Both the position numbers and the translations under genes were made by a program. From assembly GCF_015207875.1 (NCBI RefSeq), contig NZ_JADEVZ010000009.1, positions 1-64,000 on the forward strand: DNA of 64,000 bases, given 5' to 3'. The notes under the pieces are model-generated. The model was given only the letters and a program-made list of their open reading frames with translations, had not been told where the DNA came from and did not search any database. This document shows, piece by piece, positions 26,526-35,648 of the stretch. This DNA is from Dolichospermum sp. LEGE 00240 (GTDB taxonomy: Bacteria > Cyanobacteriota > Cyanobacteriia > Cyanobacteriales > Nostocaceae). Within the stretch, counting starts at the first letter, position 1. Every line of letters begins with the position of its first letter.

Positions 26526-26736
26526 ACCGACGATAACCCCGGATTCGATAATCTAACACTCTAAAGGGTATATCTTTGTCAGGGTCGGTTTGAAATTCGA
26601 TATGTAGAACTAATTCATCTGATTGTAATAGTATTAATGAGTCGGCTCTAATTGGTTCATTAGATAATTCTGTAGGACTAAGTTCTGTTAATTTAATTGG
26701 TGAACCTAGTACCGCAGGGCGGAAGTCAAAAGTCAA
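26503..26736 (-). pseudogene. Rpn-family nuclease/transposase fragment
   Basis: A minus-strand frame contains LTELSPTELSNEPIRADS, LVLHIEFQTDPDKDIPFRVL and DYRIRGYRRFPHKK, the N-terminal core of Rpn (recombination-promoting nuclease, PD-(D/E)xK) proteins common in cyanobacteria. It breaks off at 26503 against the integrase fragment and begins in a CAAAAGT heptamer tract, so both ends are lost. The first residues are repeat-derived. Confidence 0.7.
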
Positions 26737-27183
26737 AAGTCAAAAGTCAAAACTAATGTACAGTAGGCTTTTTGGCGATTGAATATGGTTGCTTTATTTA
26801 CGCCGTGATGTACTAGTAACCATGTTGCTAAGTCGTCTTTGAAGTTTTCAGCTAGAAATTTGCAGATATTATCATACATAAGTAACAAAGTAATTTAGCA
26901 TATACTGAAAATGGCTTAATCGTTTGATTCCATAGGGTAAAGTTAAACGGGCGGTTAGAAACCGCGTCTACACAGACAAAACCCACCTGCGTGGGTTTCA
27001 AATCCTTGATTTTTTCTGAGTCCGCGCAGGCGGACTTTGTTTGTATAACTGCGTTTGCCCTTGGCGTGGCGAAGCCATATTCCATTCGCCAAGCCTTAAT
27101 TTGACACCAATGAGCTTATGCTTTACCCCTACTAAATCTAAATCTCAACCTCTACACATCTAGGTTAAGTCTTTTAAAAATCC
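26737..27183. repeat. Repeat-rich spacer with transposon-like element
   Basis: No gene is seen. 26950-27060 holds a dispersed repeat (CTACACAGACAAAACCCACC ... CGCAGGCGGACTTTGTTTGT) that also forms the core of the MITE-like elements at 39649-39846 and 55641-55839. A TTGACACCAATGAGCTTATG motif follows near 27101, related to 2928. Confidence 0.65.
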
Positions 27184-28767
27184 CTAACGGACTTCGTTCA
27201 AACTCTCAATTTGTTTAGTAAACATCTCTGTAAACAAACTCATGACTGTCCGTTCTTCTCGGACTTTAATATTAGCAGTAATAGACATACCGGACTGTAA
27301 GGATATTTTTCTATCTTGATTGGTGAGACTTAATTGTTGTTTATCTAACTTGATTTTGGCTGGAAATCTATAAAATTGATGGTTTTGGTCGGGAGGTAAA
27401 GCATCTGAACCAATACTAATTACTTTACCTTTGATATCACCAAATTCACTAAAGGGAAAGGAGTCAATTCTCACATCTACATTCATACCTTTCCTCACAA
27501 AACCAATATCTTTATTGGTGATGAAAACTTCGGCTATGAGACTGTCTTTGGGGACGATTTGCAGTAATTTTTGGGTAGAATTGGCAACAAAACCCGGATT
27601 TTTAGCTTGTAAATCGAAAACTACACCTCCTACTGGAGCGCGGAGTTCTTGATATCTAACATTTAATTGTGTTTGGGATATCTTACTATTAATATCTGCT
27701 AAACGCTGTTCATTGTCCAGGATAATTTTCATGAATTGACTATCAATTTCCGCAATCCGTTGTTTGTTAGCACCGATTTTTTCCAAAATAGTTTTATCAG
27801 AACTAGCAACCGTATTGGTTAATTGCTCTTTTCCCTTATCAATCTCAAATTGTAGTCGTTTTGCTTCTTCCTGCAATTGTGATATTTCTGCTGAAAGGGT
27901 TTGTACCTGTTGTTTCTGATTCAGATATTGCAGTTTAGAAATTCCACCTTCTTCAGCTAAGGTTTTGAGACTAGCTAAAATCTGACTTTGAATTGCTAAA
28001 CCATTTTTAGTATCTTGCAGTTTAAATCTGGTTTGAGAAAGTTGTTTTCGGGTTTTTTCAACTTCCAAATCTGCGGCTTTGGAACGAGATGCTAATTCTG
28101 TTTTTGCAACTGCTAATAATTGTTGTTCATCAATTCCTGTACCTGCTGCTCCTGGTAAATTTCTTAATTGAGAACGTAATAGTTCATTTTCTGTTACTAA
28201 AGAAGCGCGACTTTTGAGCAAAAAAGCTGATTCTCCTGGTAGTTTACGGCGTAAAAATGCTATTTCAGTATCTATTCCGGTACTTGCTCCCATTAAGCGA
28301 CGATAGATATTGTTCTCTTGAATTAAGGCTAATCGAATCTTATTCAATGAATTTAATTCGGCTAAGGTTGCAATGGAATCAAAAGTTAATAATAAATCTC
28401 CTTTTTTTACCTCTTTACCATCTTTGACATACAGTGCTTTTACAACTCCATTTATGGGAGCTTGTACGTCTTTGACTGTTCCTTCTGGTTTTAATTGTCC
28501 TGTGGCGGGAACTACTTGCTCAATTTTCGCTAAACAAGCCCAAATAATCCCAAAACAGGCTAATCCCATGAGAGTAATCATGATGGTTCGTGACCAAATC
28601 GGGGATTGGCGTAAAACTACAGATTGCTCGAAGTTATTAAAATTAAAATCGGGTTTTGGCTGTTTAGGAGCGGGTTTGGGTGGTGTTAATACTTGTGCAT
28701 CTCTATAAGAACTGTTACCATTTCCGTTGCCGTTGCCGTTGGTGTAACTACCATTAAGTTGAGTCAT
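27184..28767 (-). CDS. HlyD-family periplasmic adaptor of type I secretion
   Basis: A 527-residue membrane-fusion protein. Soluble Asn/Gly-rich N-terminus, one membrane anchor (IMITLMGLACFGIIWACL near 60-80), and a biotinyl-lipoyl half (VVKALYVKDGKEVKKGDLLL). A long coiled-coil hairpin (about 150-370) follows, then the second lipoyl/beta-barrel part (RAPVGGVVFDL; VFITNKDIGFVRKGMNVDVR). It links the inner-membrane ABC exporter to an outer-membrane TolC channel. Third gene of a ppiC-ABC-hlyD unit on the minus strand; hgdD at 737 is a candidate channel. Confidence 0.92.
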   Translation of the reverse strand: MTQLNGSYTNGNGNGNGNSSYRDAQVLTPPKPAPKQPKPDFNFNNFEQSVVLRQSPIWSRTIMITLMGLACFGIIWACLAKIEQVVPATGQLKPEGTVKDVQAPINGVVKALYVKDGKEVKKGDLLLTFDSIATLAELNSLNKIRLALIQENNIYRRLMGASTGIDTEIAFLRRKLPGESAFLLKSRASLVTENELLRSQLRNLPGAAGTGIDEQQLLAVAKTELASRSKAADLEVEKTRKQLSQTRFKLQDTKNGLAIQSQILASLKTLAEEGGISKLQYLNQKQQVQTLSAEISQLQEEAKRLQFEIDKGKEQLTNTVASSDKTILEKIGANKQRIAEIDSQFMKIILDNEQRLADINSKISQTQLNVRYQELRAPVGGVVFDLQAKNPGFVANSTQKLLQIVPKDSLIAEVFITNKDIGFVRKGMNVDVRIDSFPFSEFGDIKGKVISIGSDALPPDQNHQFYRFPAKIKLDKQQLSLTNQDRKISLQSGMSITANIKVREERTVMSLFTEMFTKQIESLNEVR

Positions 28768-29000
28768 AATAATTTGGGATTTGGGATTTTAGATTGAATA
28801 TTTAGTGGTGTGTAATTTTAGAGTTTGAAAGGTCTAATGTATGACTTGCTTTTGTTAGTTTTCTCGGTTTCCTACTCTGTATAGGAATGAATTATATAAC
28901 GGCTTTAGGCAGAGCCTCTGTAATGGCATTCCCAGTCAGAGACTGGGAACGAGATGAACAGGGTAAAGCATGAGCTAAACCCCTACAACTAACTAACAAA
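28768..29000. other. Spacer between ABC exporter and HlyD genes
   Basis: 233 bp with no gene. It carries a palindrome near 28911-28950 (CAGAGCCTCTG; CCCAGTC...GACTGGG) and a copy of the GGGTAAAGCATGAGCTAAAC dispersed motif near 28960. Confidence 0.5.
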
Positions 29001-31994
29001 TTACAAGTTTACTTCCTGTTGTTGATAAAGGTAGAAATAATGACCTTTAGCGGCCATGAGTTCTTGATGACTACCTTGTTCTATCATTCTACTATTATCC
29101 ATGACGACGATAGTATCGGCATTACTAACTGTATTTAAACGGTGGGTAATGAAGAAGACTGTGTTGCCTTTGAAGGCGCGAGCTAAGTTCAGACAAATTT
29201 GCCTTTCTGTGGGATAATCTAGGGCGCTGGTGGCTTCGTCTAAAACTAAGATTTTAGGTCTTTGTAATACAGAACGAGCGATCGCAATTCTCTGTCTTTG
29301 TCCACCAGAAAGGGCTGATCCCCGTTCCCCAACTCTTGTATTATAACCATTGGGCAAGGTCATAATAAATTCATGTGCAACAGCAATTTCTGCGGCTTCA
29401 ATGATTTCTTCCGTTGTGGCATCAGGATTTGTTAAGGCAATATTTTCTTGAACTGTGCCATCGAATAAGAGCGTATCTTGGGGAACTACACCAATTTGCC
29501 GCCGCAGCGAATAAAGTTCGACTTTGGCAATGTCGTAACCATCAACTAAAATTCTGCCAGATTCTGCGTCATAAAGTCTGAGCAGTAATTTCATCATTGT
29601 ACTTTTGCCTGAACCACTTTGTCCGACAATGCCTACAAATTTACCTGCGGCAAATTCGACGCTAACATTGCTGAGTTGTAGTGGTCCGCTGGCAGCAAAT
29701 CGGAAGGAAACGTTTTCATATTTAACAGCACCGTTTACAGCAGGAAGGGGAATATTATTCCGATCTATTTCTGCCTCTTGTGGTGTGTCCACAATATCAC
29801 TTAATCGTTCTAAGGATAAACCAGTTTCTTGGAAGTTTTGCCAGATTTGCGCCAACCGTAAGATCGGGGTGGTAACGTAACTAGAAATAATCCGAAAGGC
29901 AATTAATTCTCCTAATGTTAATTCTCCTTGCAAAACTAAATAAGCTCCCACCCACAAAACTAATAAACTACTAAGTTTGCTGAGAAACTGACTGGTTGAA
30001 TTAGCTAATGTGGAAGTCAGCACAGTTTTAAAACCGGCAGCGACAAACTTAGCGTATTTCTTTTGCCAAGAAAACCGAGAGCGTAATTCAATATTTTGGG
30101 CTTTAACTGTTTGAATACCTGACATAACCTCAACCAAATAAGATTGAGTTTCGGCATTCCGTTCAGCCTTAGTTCTTAATTGTCTACTGACTGTGGGAGC
30201 AGCGATTAATGTCACTACCACAAACAGAGGAATTGTCCCTAATCCGACGAAAGTTAGTTGCCAACTGTAAAACAACATGACAACTATATAAACAACGGAA
30301 AATAGGGCATCTAACACTACTGTTAAAGCCGTACCGGTGAGAAACTGACGGATGTTTTCTAATTCATTAATTCTGGTGGATAGTTCACCAACTGGGCGTT
30401 TATCAAAATAGCGCAGTGGTAAGCGCAGTAAGTGGTCAATAATTTGTGACCCCAAACTCATATCAATGCGGTTGGTGGTATCTACAAATAGGTAAGTCCG
30501 CAAGGTGGTTAATACTGCTTCAAATACACCCACTGCTAATAGTAATACTCCTAGAATATTCAGGGTACTAATACTATTTTGGACGATGACTTTATCAATG
30601 ATTAGCTGAATAACCAGAGGATTAGCGAGGGCAGCTAGTTGGACGAAGAAGGAAGCAATAAATACTTCTATCAGTACCCGGCGGTAACGTGATAAGTAAG
30701 GAACAAACCACCCTAAACCAAAGCGTTCTTTCGGTGTTTCTTTGGTTGCACTCAGTAATAAAACTCTAACTTGTGGTTGCAGATTAGCATCATCGGTTTC
30801 TAATTCTTCTACTAATTGATTAATTTGGCAGTTGATAATGCCTTGAGATGGTAAACCCAAAACTACTGTTTTTCTATCTACTGCATAGAGGACAGCAAAA
30901 CTGTCACGATAGCGAATTAATGCTGGTGTCGGAATCCGATTGATGGAAACAGCAGGAACATCAACTAGCTGGGATTTAAGTCCAATTAGTTCGCATAAAT
31001 AAGCGCAAACTTGAAAAGATATACTCCCTTGACGCTTAATTTGGTCGTTTAAAATGCGGCGGACTACTTCTTTCCGAAAGGGCATTTCTAAATGCTTGGA
31101 TAGCATTTGAAAACAAGCTAGAGTGGCATCTAATTCTCCTTGTCCCCGGAAAAATGGATAGTTTTGATTTTTAAATTGCTTGTTTGATGTGGTGGGGGGA
31201 ACAAATTCTGGTTCTTGGGCGTAGGGAATTTCCGAATCTACTCTGCTATCTGATATAGTTTCTAATGTTTCTGATTCGATGGTAACACCATCAAGTAATG
31301 ATAGGTCTTGAGGATTAATGCCCAATAGGCGGAGAGGAATGTTGCTTTTAACTTCAATTACGTCGGTTTCTAGGCGAGAATTGGGTGGGAAATTGGGTAG
31401 GGAACTAGGACCACTCACGAACCATACGCGATCGCTATCTAATTCTCTTAAAGCAGTTTTTCCTGGTGATAAATAATGAATTTTTGCTTCTAATTGAGCC
31501 TGTTGGGTAATGTCTTTGAGGTTGTGATTGACTAAGGCTTTTTGTGCTACCTGGGAACTCAAAATATCAAATATTTCAATGAGGTAACTTATGTGTTGAC
31601 GAGCTTTAGCAAAGCCTGGATTGCGGTTGAGAAATTGGAAATAATCTGCAGCTTTCCAGGTTAAACAGATGACTTCTGTGGAAGCGATCGCGGTTTCACA
31701 AGGAAGTTCACGTAACCAAGAAATTTCGCCAATTATTGCCCCTGGTTGCAGTAATTTTAAGGTAGTTGGTAATTGGTTTTGGGGATTATATCCCAATAGT
31801 CTGACGTTACCTTGATAAAGAATAGCGATCCTTTCTGGTAGTTGTTCTTTACCAATAATCTTCTGTCCTATGCGATAACGTAATGGCTGGAGAATTTGTG
31901 ATGATGCGAGTTTGTTAATTTCCTCCTTTGATAATTGATCAAATCCTTCAATACTGGCAATGAATTCTTCAAAGGTACTCTGGGTATAAGTCAT
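29001..31994 (-). CDS. Type I secretion ABC exporter with cNMP-binding and degenerate C39 domains
   Basis: A 997-residue half-transporter. Residues ~10-150 form a cyclic-nucleotide-binding (CRP-like) domain (LQPGAIIGEISWLRELPCET). About 270-410 is a C39 peptidase-like domain, and 430-710 the six-helix export domain. The ATPase has Walker A GQSGSGKST, signature LSGGQRQRIAIARS and Walker B ILVLDEATSALD. In the C39 part the usual catalytic D-C-G motif reads GELDATLACF and the catalytic His position reads DSFAVLY. It is probably a docking domain, as in HlyB, rather than a leader peptidase. Similar CRP-C39-ABC genes pair with ppiC and hlyD in cyanobacteria. Confidence 0.92.
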   Translation of the reverse strand: MTYTQSTFEEFIASIEGFDQLSKEEINKLASSQILQPLRYRIGQKIIGKEQLPERIAILYQGNVRLLGYNPQNQLPTTLKLLQPGAIIGEISWLRELPCETAIASTEVICLTWKAADYFQFLNRNPGFAKARQHISYLIEIFDILSSQVAQKALVNHNLKDITQQAQLEAKIHYLSPGKTALRELDSDRVWFVSGPSSLPNFPPNSRLETDVIEVKSNIPLRLLGINPQDLSLLDGVTIESETLETISDSRVDSEIPYAQEPEFVPPTTSNKQFKNQNYPFFRGQGELDATLACFQMLSKHLEMPFRKEVVRRILNDQIKRQGSISFQVCAYLCELIGLKSQLVDVPAVSINRIPTPALIRYRDSFAVLYAVDRKTVVLGLPSQGIINCQINQLVEELETDDANLQPQVRVLLLSATKETPKERFGLGWFVPYLSRYRRVLIEVFIASFFVQLAALANPLVIQLIIDKVIVQNSISTLNILGVLLLAVGVFEAVLTTLRTYLFVDTTNRIDMSLGSQIIDHLLRLPLRYFDKRPVGELSTRINELENIRQFLTGTALTVVLDALFSVVYIVVMLFYSWQLTFVGLGTIPLFVVVTLIAAPTVSRQLRTKAERNAETQSYLVEVMSGIQTVKAQNIELRSRFSWQKKYAKFVAAGFKTVLTSTLANSTSQFLSKLSSLLVLWVGAYLVLQGELTLGELIAFRIISSYVTTPILRLAQIWQNFQETGLSLERLSDIVDTPQEAEIDRNNIPLPAVNGAVKYENVSFRFAASGPLQLSNVSVEFAAGKFVGIVGQSGSGKSTMMKLLLRLYDAESGRILVDGYDIAKVELYSLRRQIGVVPQDTLLFDGTVQENIALTNPDATTEEIIEAAEIAVAHEFIMTLPNGYNTRVGERGSALSGGQRQRIAIARSVLQRPKILVLDEATSALDYPTERQICLNLARAFKGNTVFFITHRLNTVSNADTIVVMDNSRMIEQGSHQELMAAKGHYFYLYQQQEVNL

Positions 31995-32031
31995 ATTGAT
32001 TGAGTTATCTATTTCACTTTATATTGGCGAT

Positions 32032-32763
32032 TTACATGGTCTGGATCTGACATTTTTTTTCTGTCATTTGTGCTTGTAACCACTGATTAAATCGTTCATT
32101 TAGTAACCTTTGTCCCATGGAACGATCTAGTTGGGCTGGTAGGATTTTTTCTAAGCGAACAATTACTATCACGTTATTGATTTGAGTTGGGGGTGATAGT
32201 TGTTGTGGTTGACTTTTGGAGAGGATACTCACCAATGTGGGATGGAGGGATTGTAAATCTATCGGTCCGACTAAGCCATCTGTTTGGGATTCTGGCCCTT
32301 GGGCGTATTCCCGTGCTAATTCTGCAAAAGATTGTTCACCCTCTTGAATACGAAAGTAGATTTCTTGGGCGATACCAACTTCTGAGGTGGTAATTAGGGA
32401 ATAAATTACCCTATCTAACTGGCTTTTCCGTTGCAAAAAGTAGGAGTTTAAATCCCTTCCCCAGGTTTCCTCTTTGAACTTTTCTAGTTTCAATTGTCGT
32501 ACCGCCATGATTTTCAGTTTTTGGAAACTTTCGCTGTGTGGTTCTAGTCCCTGATATTGTTGGGCTAATTGTTCACAGGCTAGTTGTTCCTCTTCTGGGG
32601 TACAGACAATTTCTGCGATCGCTTGATCAATAAGTATTTCCTTAATTAATAGCGGTAGTAGCTGGTATTCCGACAATAATGATAAAACCTCTGTGGGCTG
32701 GAGGATGCGATCGCCCAATTGTAGAACTTGATTCATATTACTTGTAATCAGGTTTGTCACCAT
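32032..32763 (-). CDS. SurA/PpiC-like peptidyl-prolyl isomerase of the secretion operon
   Basis: A 243-residue protein with a helical SurA-type N-terminal part (CTPEEEQLACEQLAQQYQ) and a parvulin domain. Parvulin features are AQEIYFRIQEGEQSFAELAR, EYAQGPESQTDGLVGPIDLQ and VIVRLEKILPAQ. There is no signal peptide, so it acts in the cytoplasm or is exported another way. It ends 37 bp before the ABC exporter gene and is the first gene of the unit. Such foldases are usual neighbours of cyanobacterial C39/ABC exporters and may keep RTX-like substrates unfolded. Confidence 0.85.
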   Translation of the reverse strand: MVTNLITSNMNQVLQLGDRILQPTEVLSLLSEYQLLPLLIKEILIDQAIAEIVCTPEEEQLACEQLAQQYQGLEPHSESFQKLKIMAVRQLKLEKFKEETWGRDLNSYFLQRKSQLDRVIYSLITTSEVGIAQEIYFRIQEGEQSFAELAREYAQGPESQTDGLVGPIDLQSLHPTLVSILSKSQPQQLSPPTQINNVIVIVRLEKILPAQLDRSMGQRLLNERFNQWLQAQMTEKKCQIQTM

Positions 32764-33248
32764 TGTTAATTTCTCTTCAAAAGATAATAGAATTAGATTG
32801 TCACCAAGTTATATTTTGGTTAAATTATACAATTTATGACAACTTTACTCTGCTTTGGTTTCAGTGTAGTATTTAAATACTAATTATTTGCCAATAACCA
32901 AAAGTTGATTTTTGGGCATTTAAGTAGTCAGAGTGTTGATGTTTGGATATTATCGTACCAACTTACCATAAATTAATAAATTTGTCATATCAAACTTACT
33001 TTCTAGGAAATGGGGAATAATGACGAATTAGCAGCCTAAATTAGATAACCAGTCATTGCGGTGATTGCCTATTCTTCACTTACTCACTAATCTTCAAAAA
33101 TCAATCCATCCTGAGAAATAATTACAACACCTAATAAGTTAATACAGGACAAAATTATATAAAGGGTAAATTTAATTTCTCTAAAAAGGTAAATATAATC
33201 ACAAAAATACTGTAGGGGCAATCCCCCTGTGGTTGCCCGGAATCATAA
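32764..33248. other. AT-rich intergenic region upstream of secretion operon
   Basis: 485 bp with no gene. The promoter for the ppiC-ABC-hlyD unit should lie in its left part. A dispersed palindrome (GGGGCAATCCCC ... GGTTGCCC, near 33213-33238) lies just past the COP23 stop and could end that transcript. Confidence 0.5.
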
Positions 33249-33992
33249 TTAACGAAATCTGCCCGGATTTAGACGACTGGGACTTTGAAGCGTGGTATTA
33301 ACTTGAATTGCTATTCCATTCCTCAGTTTTCCGCCTGTACCACCATCTTTAGGATCAAGGTATGGTTTCAAATTAATCCCACCTTTAGCAGAAGTAACCT
33401 GATTCTTGCTACCACCTAAAAGCGTTCGTCCCAGACTATATAAGCTATTGTCATTGCCGCTGTTACGATTATTGTAGGTATTGACAGCAATAGTTTGTTG
33501 TCCAGTATCAGCAGTAGTTAAGTTTTGGAATACACTATTGCGAATAGTATAAGGATCTTTGCCACGAGGGACTGTTAAGACAATTCGACAACTGGGTTGG
33601 GCTTCGGTGGTGACACAGATAATATTTTCCCTATTTTCTCTGGCTATTTGCAGTTCTTGTAATCCATCTGGGCGATATGATTCTAAACGGGTAGCGATCG
33701 CCTGACAACGTTTTTGAGCATCCCAACCGCCTCCTAAACTCTGAGGTGCAGCCCAAGCAAAGTATTGTCCTGGTTGGCTTTGGGGCTGATACATGACTGT
33801 AAACTGTCCATTGTTAGATTGACAACTAAACCTGGTGCTACTGTCGTCAACGGTGGTGGAAGTTGGGATGGTGGTTGATGAACCCGATGGTACTGTAGGA
33901 ACAACAACTTGAGCAAAAGCTACAGTATTACTAAAAAATAAAGAACAGCCCAGACTACCCAACAATAAAACCCGAATTGATTGTAATGGCAT
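33249..33992 (-). CDS. COP23-domain secreted/periplasmic protein
   Basis: A 247-residue protein with a clear signal peptide (VLLLGSLGCSLFFSNTVAFA) and a Ser/Thr-rich linker. The COP23 domain follows: TRFSCQSNNGQFTVMYQ, GGWDAQKRCQAIATRLE and the cysteine pair at ENIICVTTEAQPSCRIVLTV. COP23 was described as a circadian oscillating membrane protein in cyanobacteria; its molecular role is unknown. The C-terminal ~70 residues are Asn/Gly-rich. In this genome kaiC appears broken, so any rhythm of this protein may be lost. Confidence 0.85.
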   Translation of the reverse strand: MPLQSIRVLLLGSLGCSLFFSNTVAFAQVVVPTVPSGSSTTIPTSTTVDDSSTRFSCQSNNGQFTVMYQPQSQPGQYFAWAAPQSLGGGWDAQKRCQAIATRLESYRPDGLQELQIARENRENIICVTTEAQPSCRIVLTVPRGKDPYTIRNSVFQNLTTADTGQQTIAVNTYNNRNSGNDNSLYSLGRTLLGGSKNQVTSAKGGINLKPYLDPKDGGTGGKLRNGIAIQVNTTLQSPSRLNPGRFR

Positions 33993-34102
33993 AAATATAA
34001 CCTCTGTTAGAAACAGGTAAATAGCTGATATCTCTATTGACGGAGAATATATTTTTTTGATTCATTAACAATACCTGTTTTTTGGTTTTTAGTATACATA
34101 GC

Positions 34103-34156
34103 AGAAACCGCTACAAGCTAGGAAGGATTATCAGCAGCTTACAGCGGTTTCTCGAT
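34103..34156. repeat. Hairpin AGAAACCGCT...AGCGGTTTCT
   Basis: Arms at about 34105-34114 and 34144-34153, loop about 30 nt, between COP23 and the universal stress protein gene. It lies downstream of the usp stop on the same strand and may attenuate read-through into COP23. No gene in the 298-bp gap. Confidence 0.5.
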
Positions 34157-34290
34157 TAGGTTGTAGTTCACAGAAATAGGTGCGTTGTAGGCGATCGCAA
34201 TCCAAGGACGCTTATACTCCGTTCCCGGTGAAAAATTACCTGTCTTCTTTCCTTCATCCTTCCTGTTCTTCGTGTCTTTAAAAACAGATA

Positions 34291-34974
34291 TTATTCATCA
34301 ATACAATGGGGAATACCCAAAACTGCACAAGGGAAGTTTTTACCGAGTGTTGCTATCATGGGATGATGACTAGATTGGCATCCTAAAAAGAGAATATCTG
34401 CACTTTCTAATTGCACAACCTTTTTCAGTTCTTTTGCAGTGTTGCCAAACCGCAAATGAGATTTAAACGAACCTTGCCATTCTTCAGCTAAAGTTTTTGC
34501 TTGCCAAACAATTCTATCTGCTTCCTTGATGGAAGTTATAGATTCTTTGGCTAATTGCGGTAAAATTGCTGTTCCTTTGGGTTGATTTAATCGCCAGGTG
34601 GCTGGCTTTGATGTTTGGCTGAATTGGTATTCTAATTGAGCTTTATTATCAGCAATATTGACTATATCAACAGATTGATAATTGAAGTTTTCTGCTACTA
34701 CATAAACAGCTTGGACTGTAATTTGAAAGTTAGTAGCTAAACTCGTTTGGTGAGCAATCCAACAGGCTATATCTAGGGCTGTGTGACTTTGAGGTGAACC
34801 ATTATAGCCCACGATAAAATTAGCTGATTTAGCCTGGGAAACTCTTTCGGAAAATGAGGTTTGAGCTTCTGGCAATAATACCATTTGTTCAATTAGGTCA
34901 TCACGACCGATAGCACTTTGTAACCGTGCTAACATTGGCTTGATTTTCACAGTTTTAACTTCTCTCCCTTGCAA
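34291..34974 (-). CDS. Universal stress protein (UspA family)
   Basis: A 227-residue protein with one Usp domain: NFIVGYNGSPQSHTALDIAC at residues 52-71 (the beta1-alpha1 signature) and ESADILFLGCQSSHHPMIAT near the C-terminus. It has an extra ~45-residue N-terminal segment. Lengths above 160 are common for cyanobacterial Usp proteins. A probable ydaO-type c-di-AMP riboswitch lies 115 bp upstream in the leader, so expression is likely tied to c-di-AMP, which controls osmotic and potassium balance. The start may be ATG 34974 or the internal ATG at residue 14. Confidence 0.85.
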   Translation of the reverse strand: MQGREVKTVKIKPMLARLQSAIGRDDLIEQMVLLPEAQTSFSERVSQAKSANFIVGYNGSPQSHTALDIACWIAHQTSLATNFQITVQAVYVVAENFNYQSVDIVNIADNKAQLEYQFSQTSKPATWRLNQPKGTAILPQLAKESITSIKEADRIVWQAKTLAEEWQGSFKSHLRFGNTAKELKKVVQLESADILFLGCQSSHHPMIATLGKNFPCAVLGIPHCIDE

Positions 34975-35089
34975 CGATTAGTCAATGAGAAGCGGGGGAT
35001 GAAAATTGTAAATTTCAGATTTATCTCAAATCCAAAATCTAAAATTTATTTAAGGAAGCCCTAATCATAACTGATATTACAGCCAAGAT

Positions 35090-35226
35090 TTTGGAAGTTC
35101 CTTCCATTGCCGACGGAGTTAGCTGACGGGCTAAGACTGGAAGGTGTCTCTCGTAAGATTAGCCCCAAATACTTGGTTCCTCCGTTTCAAATTCAGGTTC
35201 GATGAATTTGGATTAGGCTACCCACT
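35090..35226 (-). ncRNA. ydaO/yuaA-type c-di-AMP riboswitch
   Basis: On the minus strand the leader of the usp gene shows the conserved blocks of the ydaO motif in order: an entry helix (GGTAGCCTAATCC), ACGGAGGAACCA, TTGGGGCTAAT, then ACCTTCCAGTC, AGCCCGTCAGCTAACTCCGT and a closing CGGCAATGGAAGG. The GGAACC, TTGGGG and CCCGTCAGCTAAC blocks are the hallmark of this class, which binds cyclic di-AMP and usually switches genes off. Ends are approximate. A covariance search was not possible here. Confidence 0.85.
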
Positions 35227-35648
35227 AAAAATATAGTAATACTATTACACTAGGTTTAAATAAAGTCAAGGTTAAGAATATTGAGGATATGCTTGTAGTG
35301 AGCAGCTTGATTGGTAATTTTTCCTATTTTCCGTAATATTTAATGATTTAAACTATTTTGATTTAACAAAAATTCAAAAGTGAGAATTTAGTGATAATTC
35401 GTGATTTAAGTATGTTTAACGGTTATTTTTCAAGATTTAATAAAAGCCTTGTAAGTAGGTTGGCGTTGAAAATTGTCGTTATAGCAAGGCAAGAAGCAAG
35501 AGTAAAGAAGTTTTCAGCGATTTTACGTTTTTTTACACAGTTTGGTTTTATTGTGTTCACCTACTTAGTAGATCAAGCAGATAATAGGTAAAAGGAAATA
35601 GGTAATAATTTTACCAATTACCCATTACCAATTACCCATCACCAATTA
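35227..35648. other. Intergenic region right of riboswitch
   Basis: About 420 bp with no gene apart from the 116-bp dispersed element. The usp promoter (minus strand) should lie at about 35230-35300, where the sequence is very AT-rich (TATAGTAATACTATTACAC). Confidence 0.45.
35452..35567. repeat. 116-bp dispersed element, copy 1
   Basis: It begins TAAGTAGGTTGGCGTTGAAA and ends GTTCACCTACTTA, so its tips are short inverted repeats (TAAGTAGGT/ACCTACTTA). A second 116-bp copy lies at 56864-56979 with most bases conserved (AGGCAAG, TTCTCAGCGATT blocks), and partial ends lie near 20560 and 57492. MITE-like; a 66-codon open frame across it is incidental. Confidence 0.8.

Noticed and set aside
26852-27085. 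77-codon open frame as a gene
   Set aside because: It is made of the dispersed GACAAAACCCACC...GGACTTTGTTTG element.
29001-31994. HetC identity for the CRP-C39-ABC protein
   Set aside because: The architecture is similar, but there is no hetP neighbour and the ppiC/hlyD context fits a general type I secretion unit.
35391-35591. 66-codon open frame as a gene
   Set aside because: It lies across the 116-bp dispersed element, which is not conserved as coding in its second copy at 56864.
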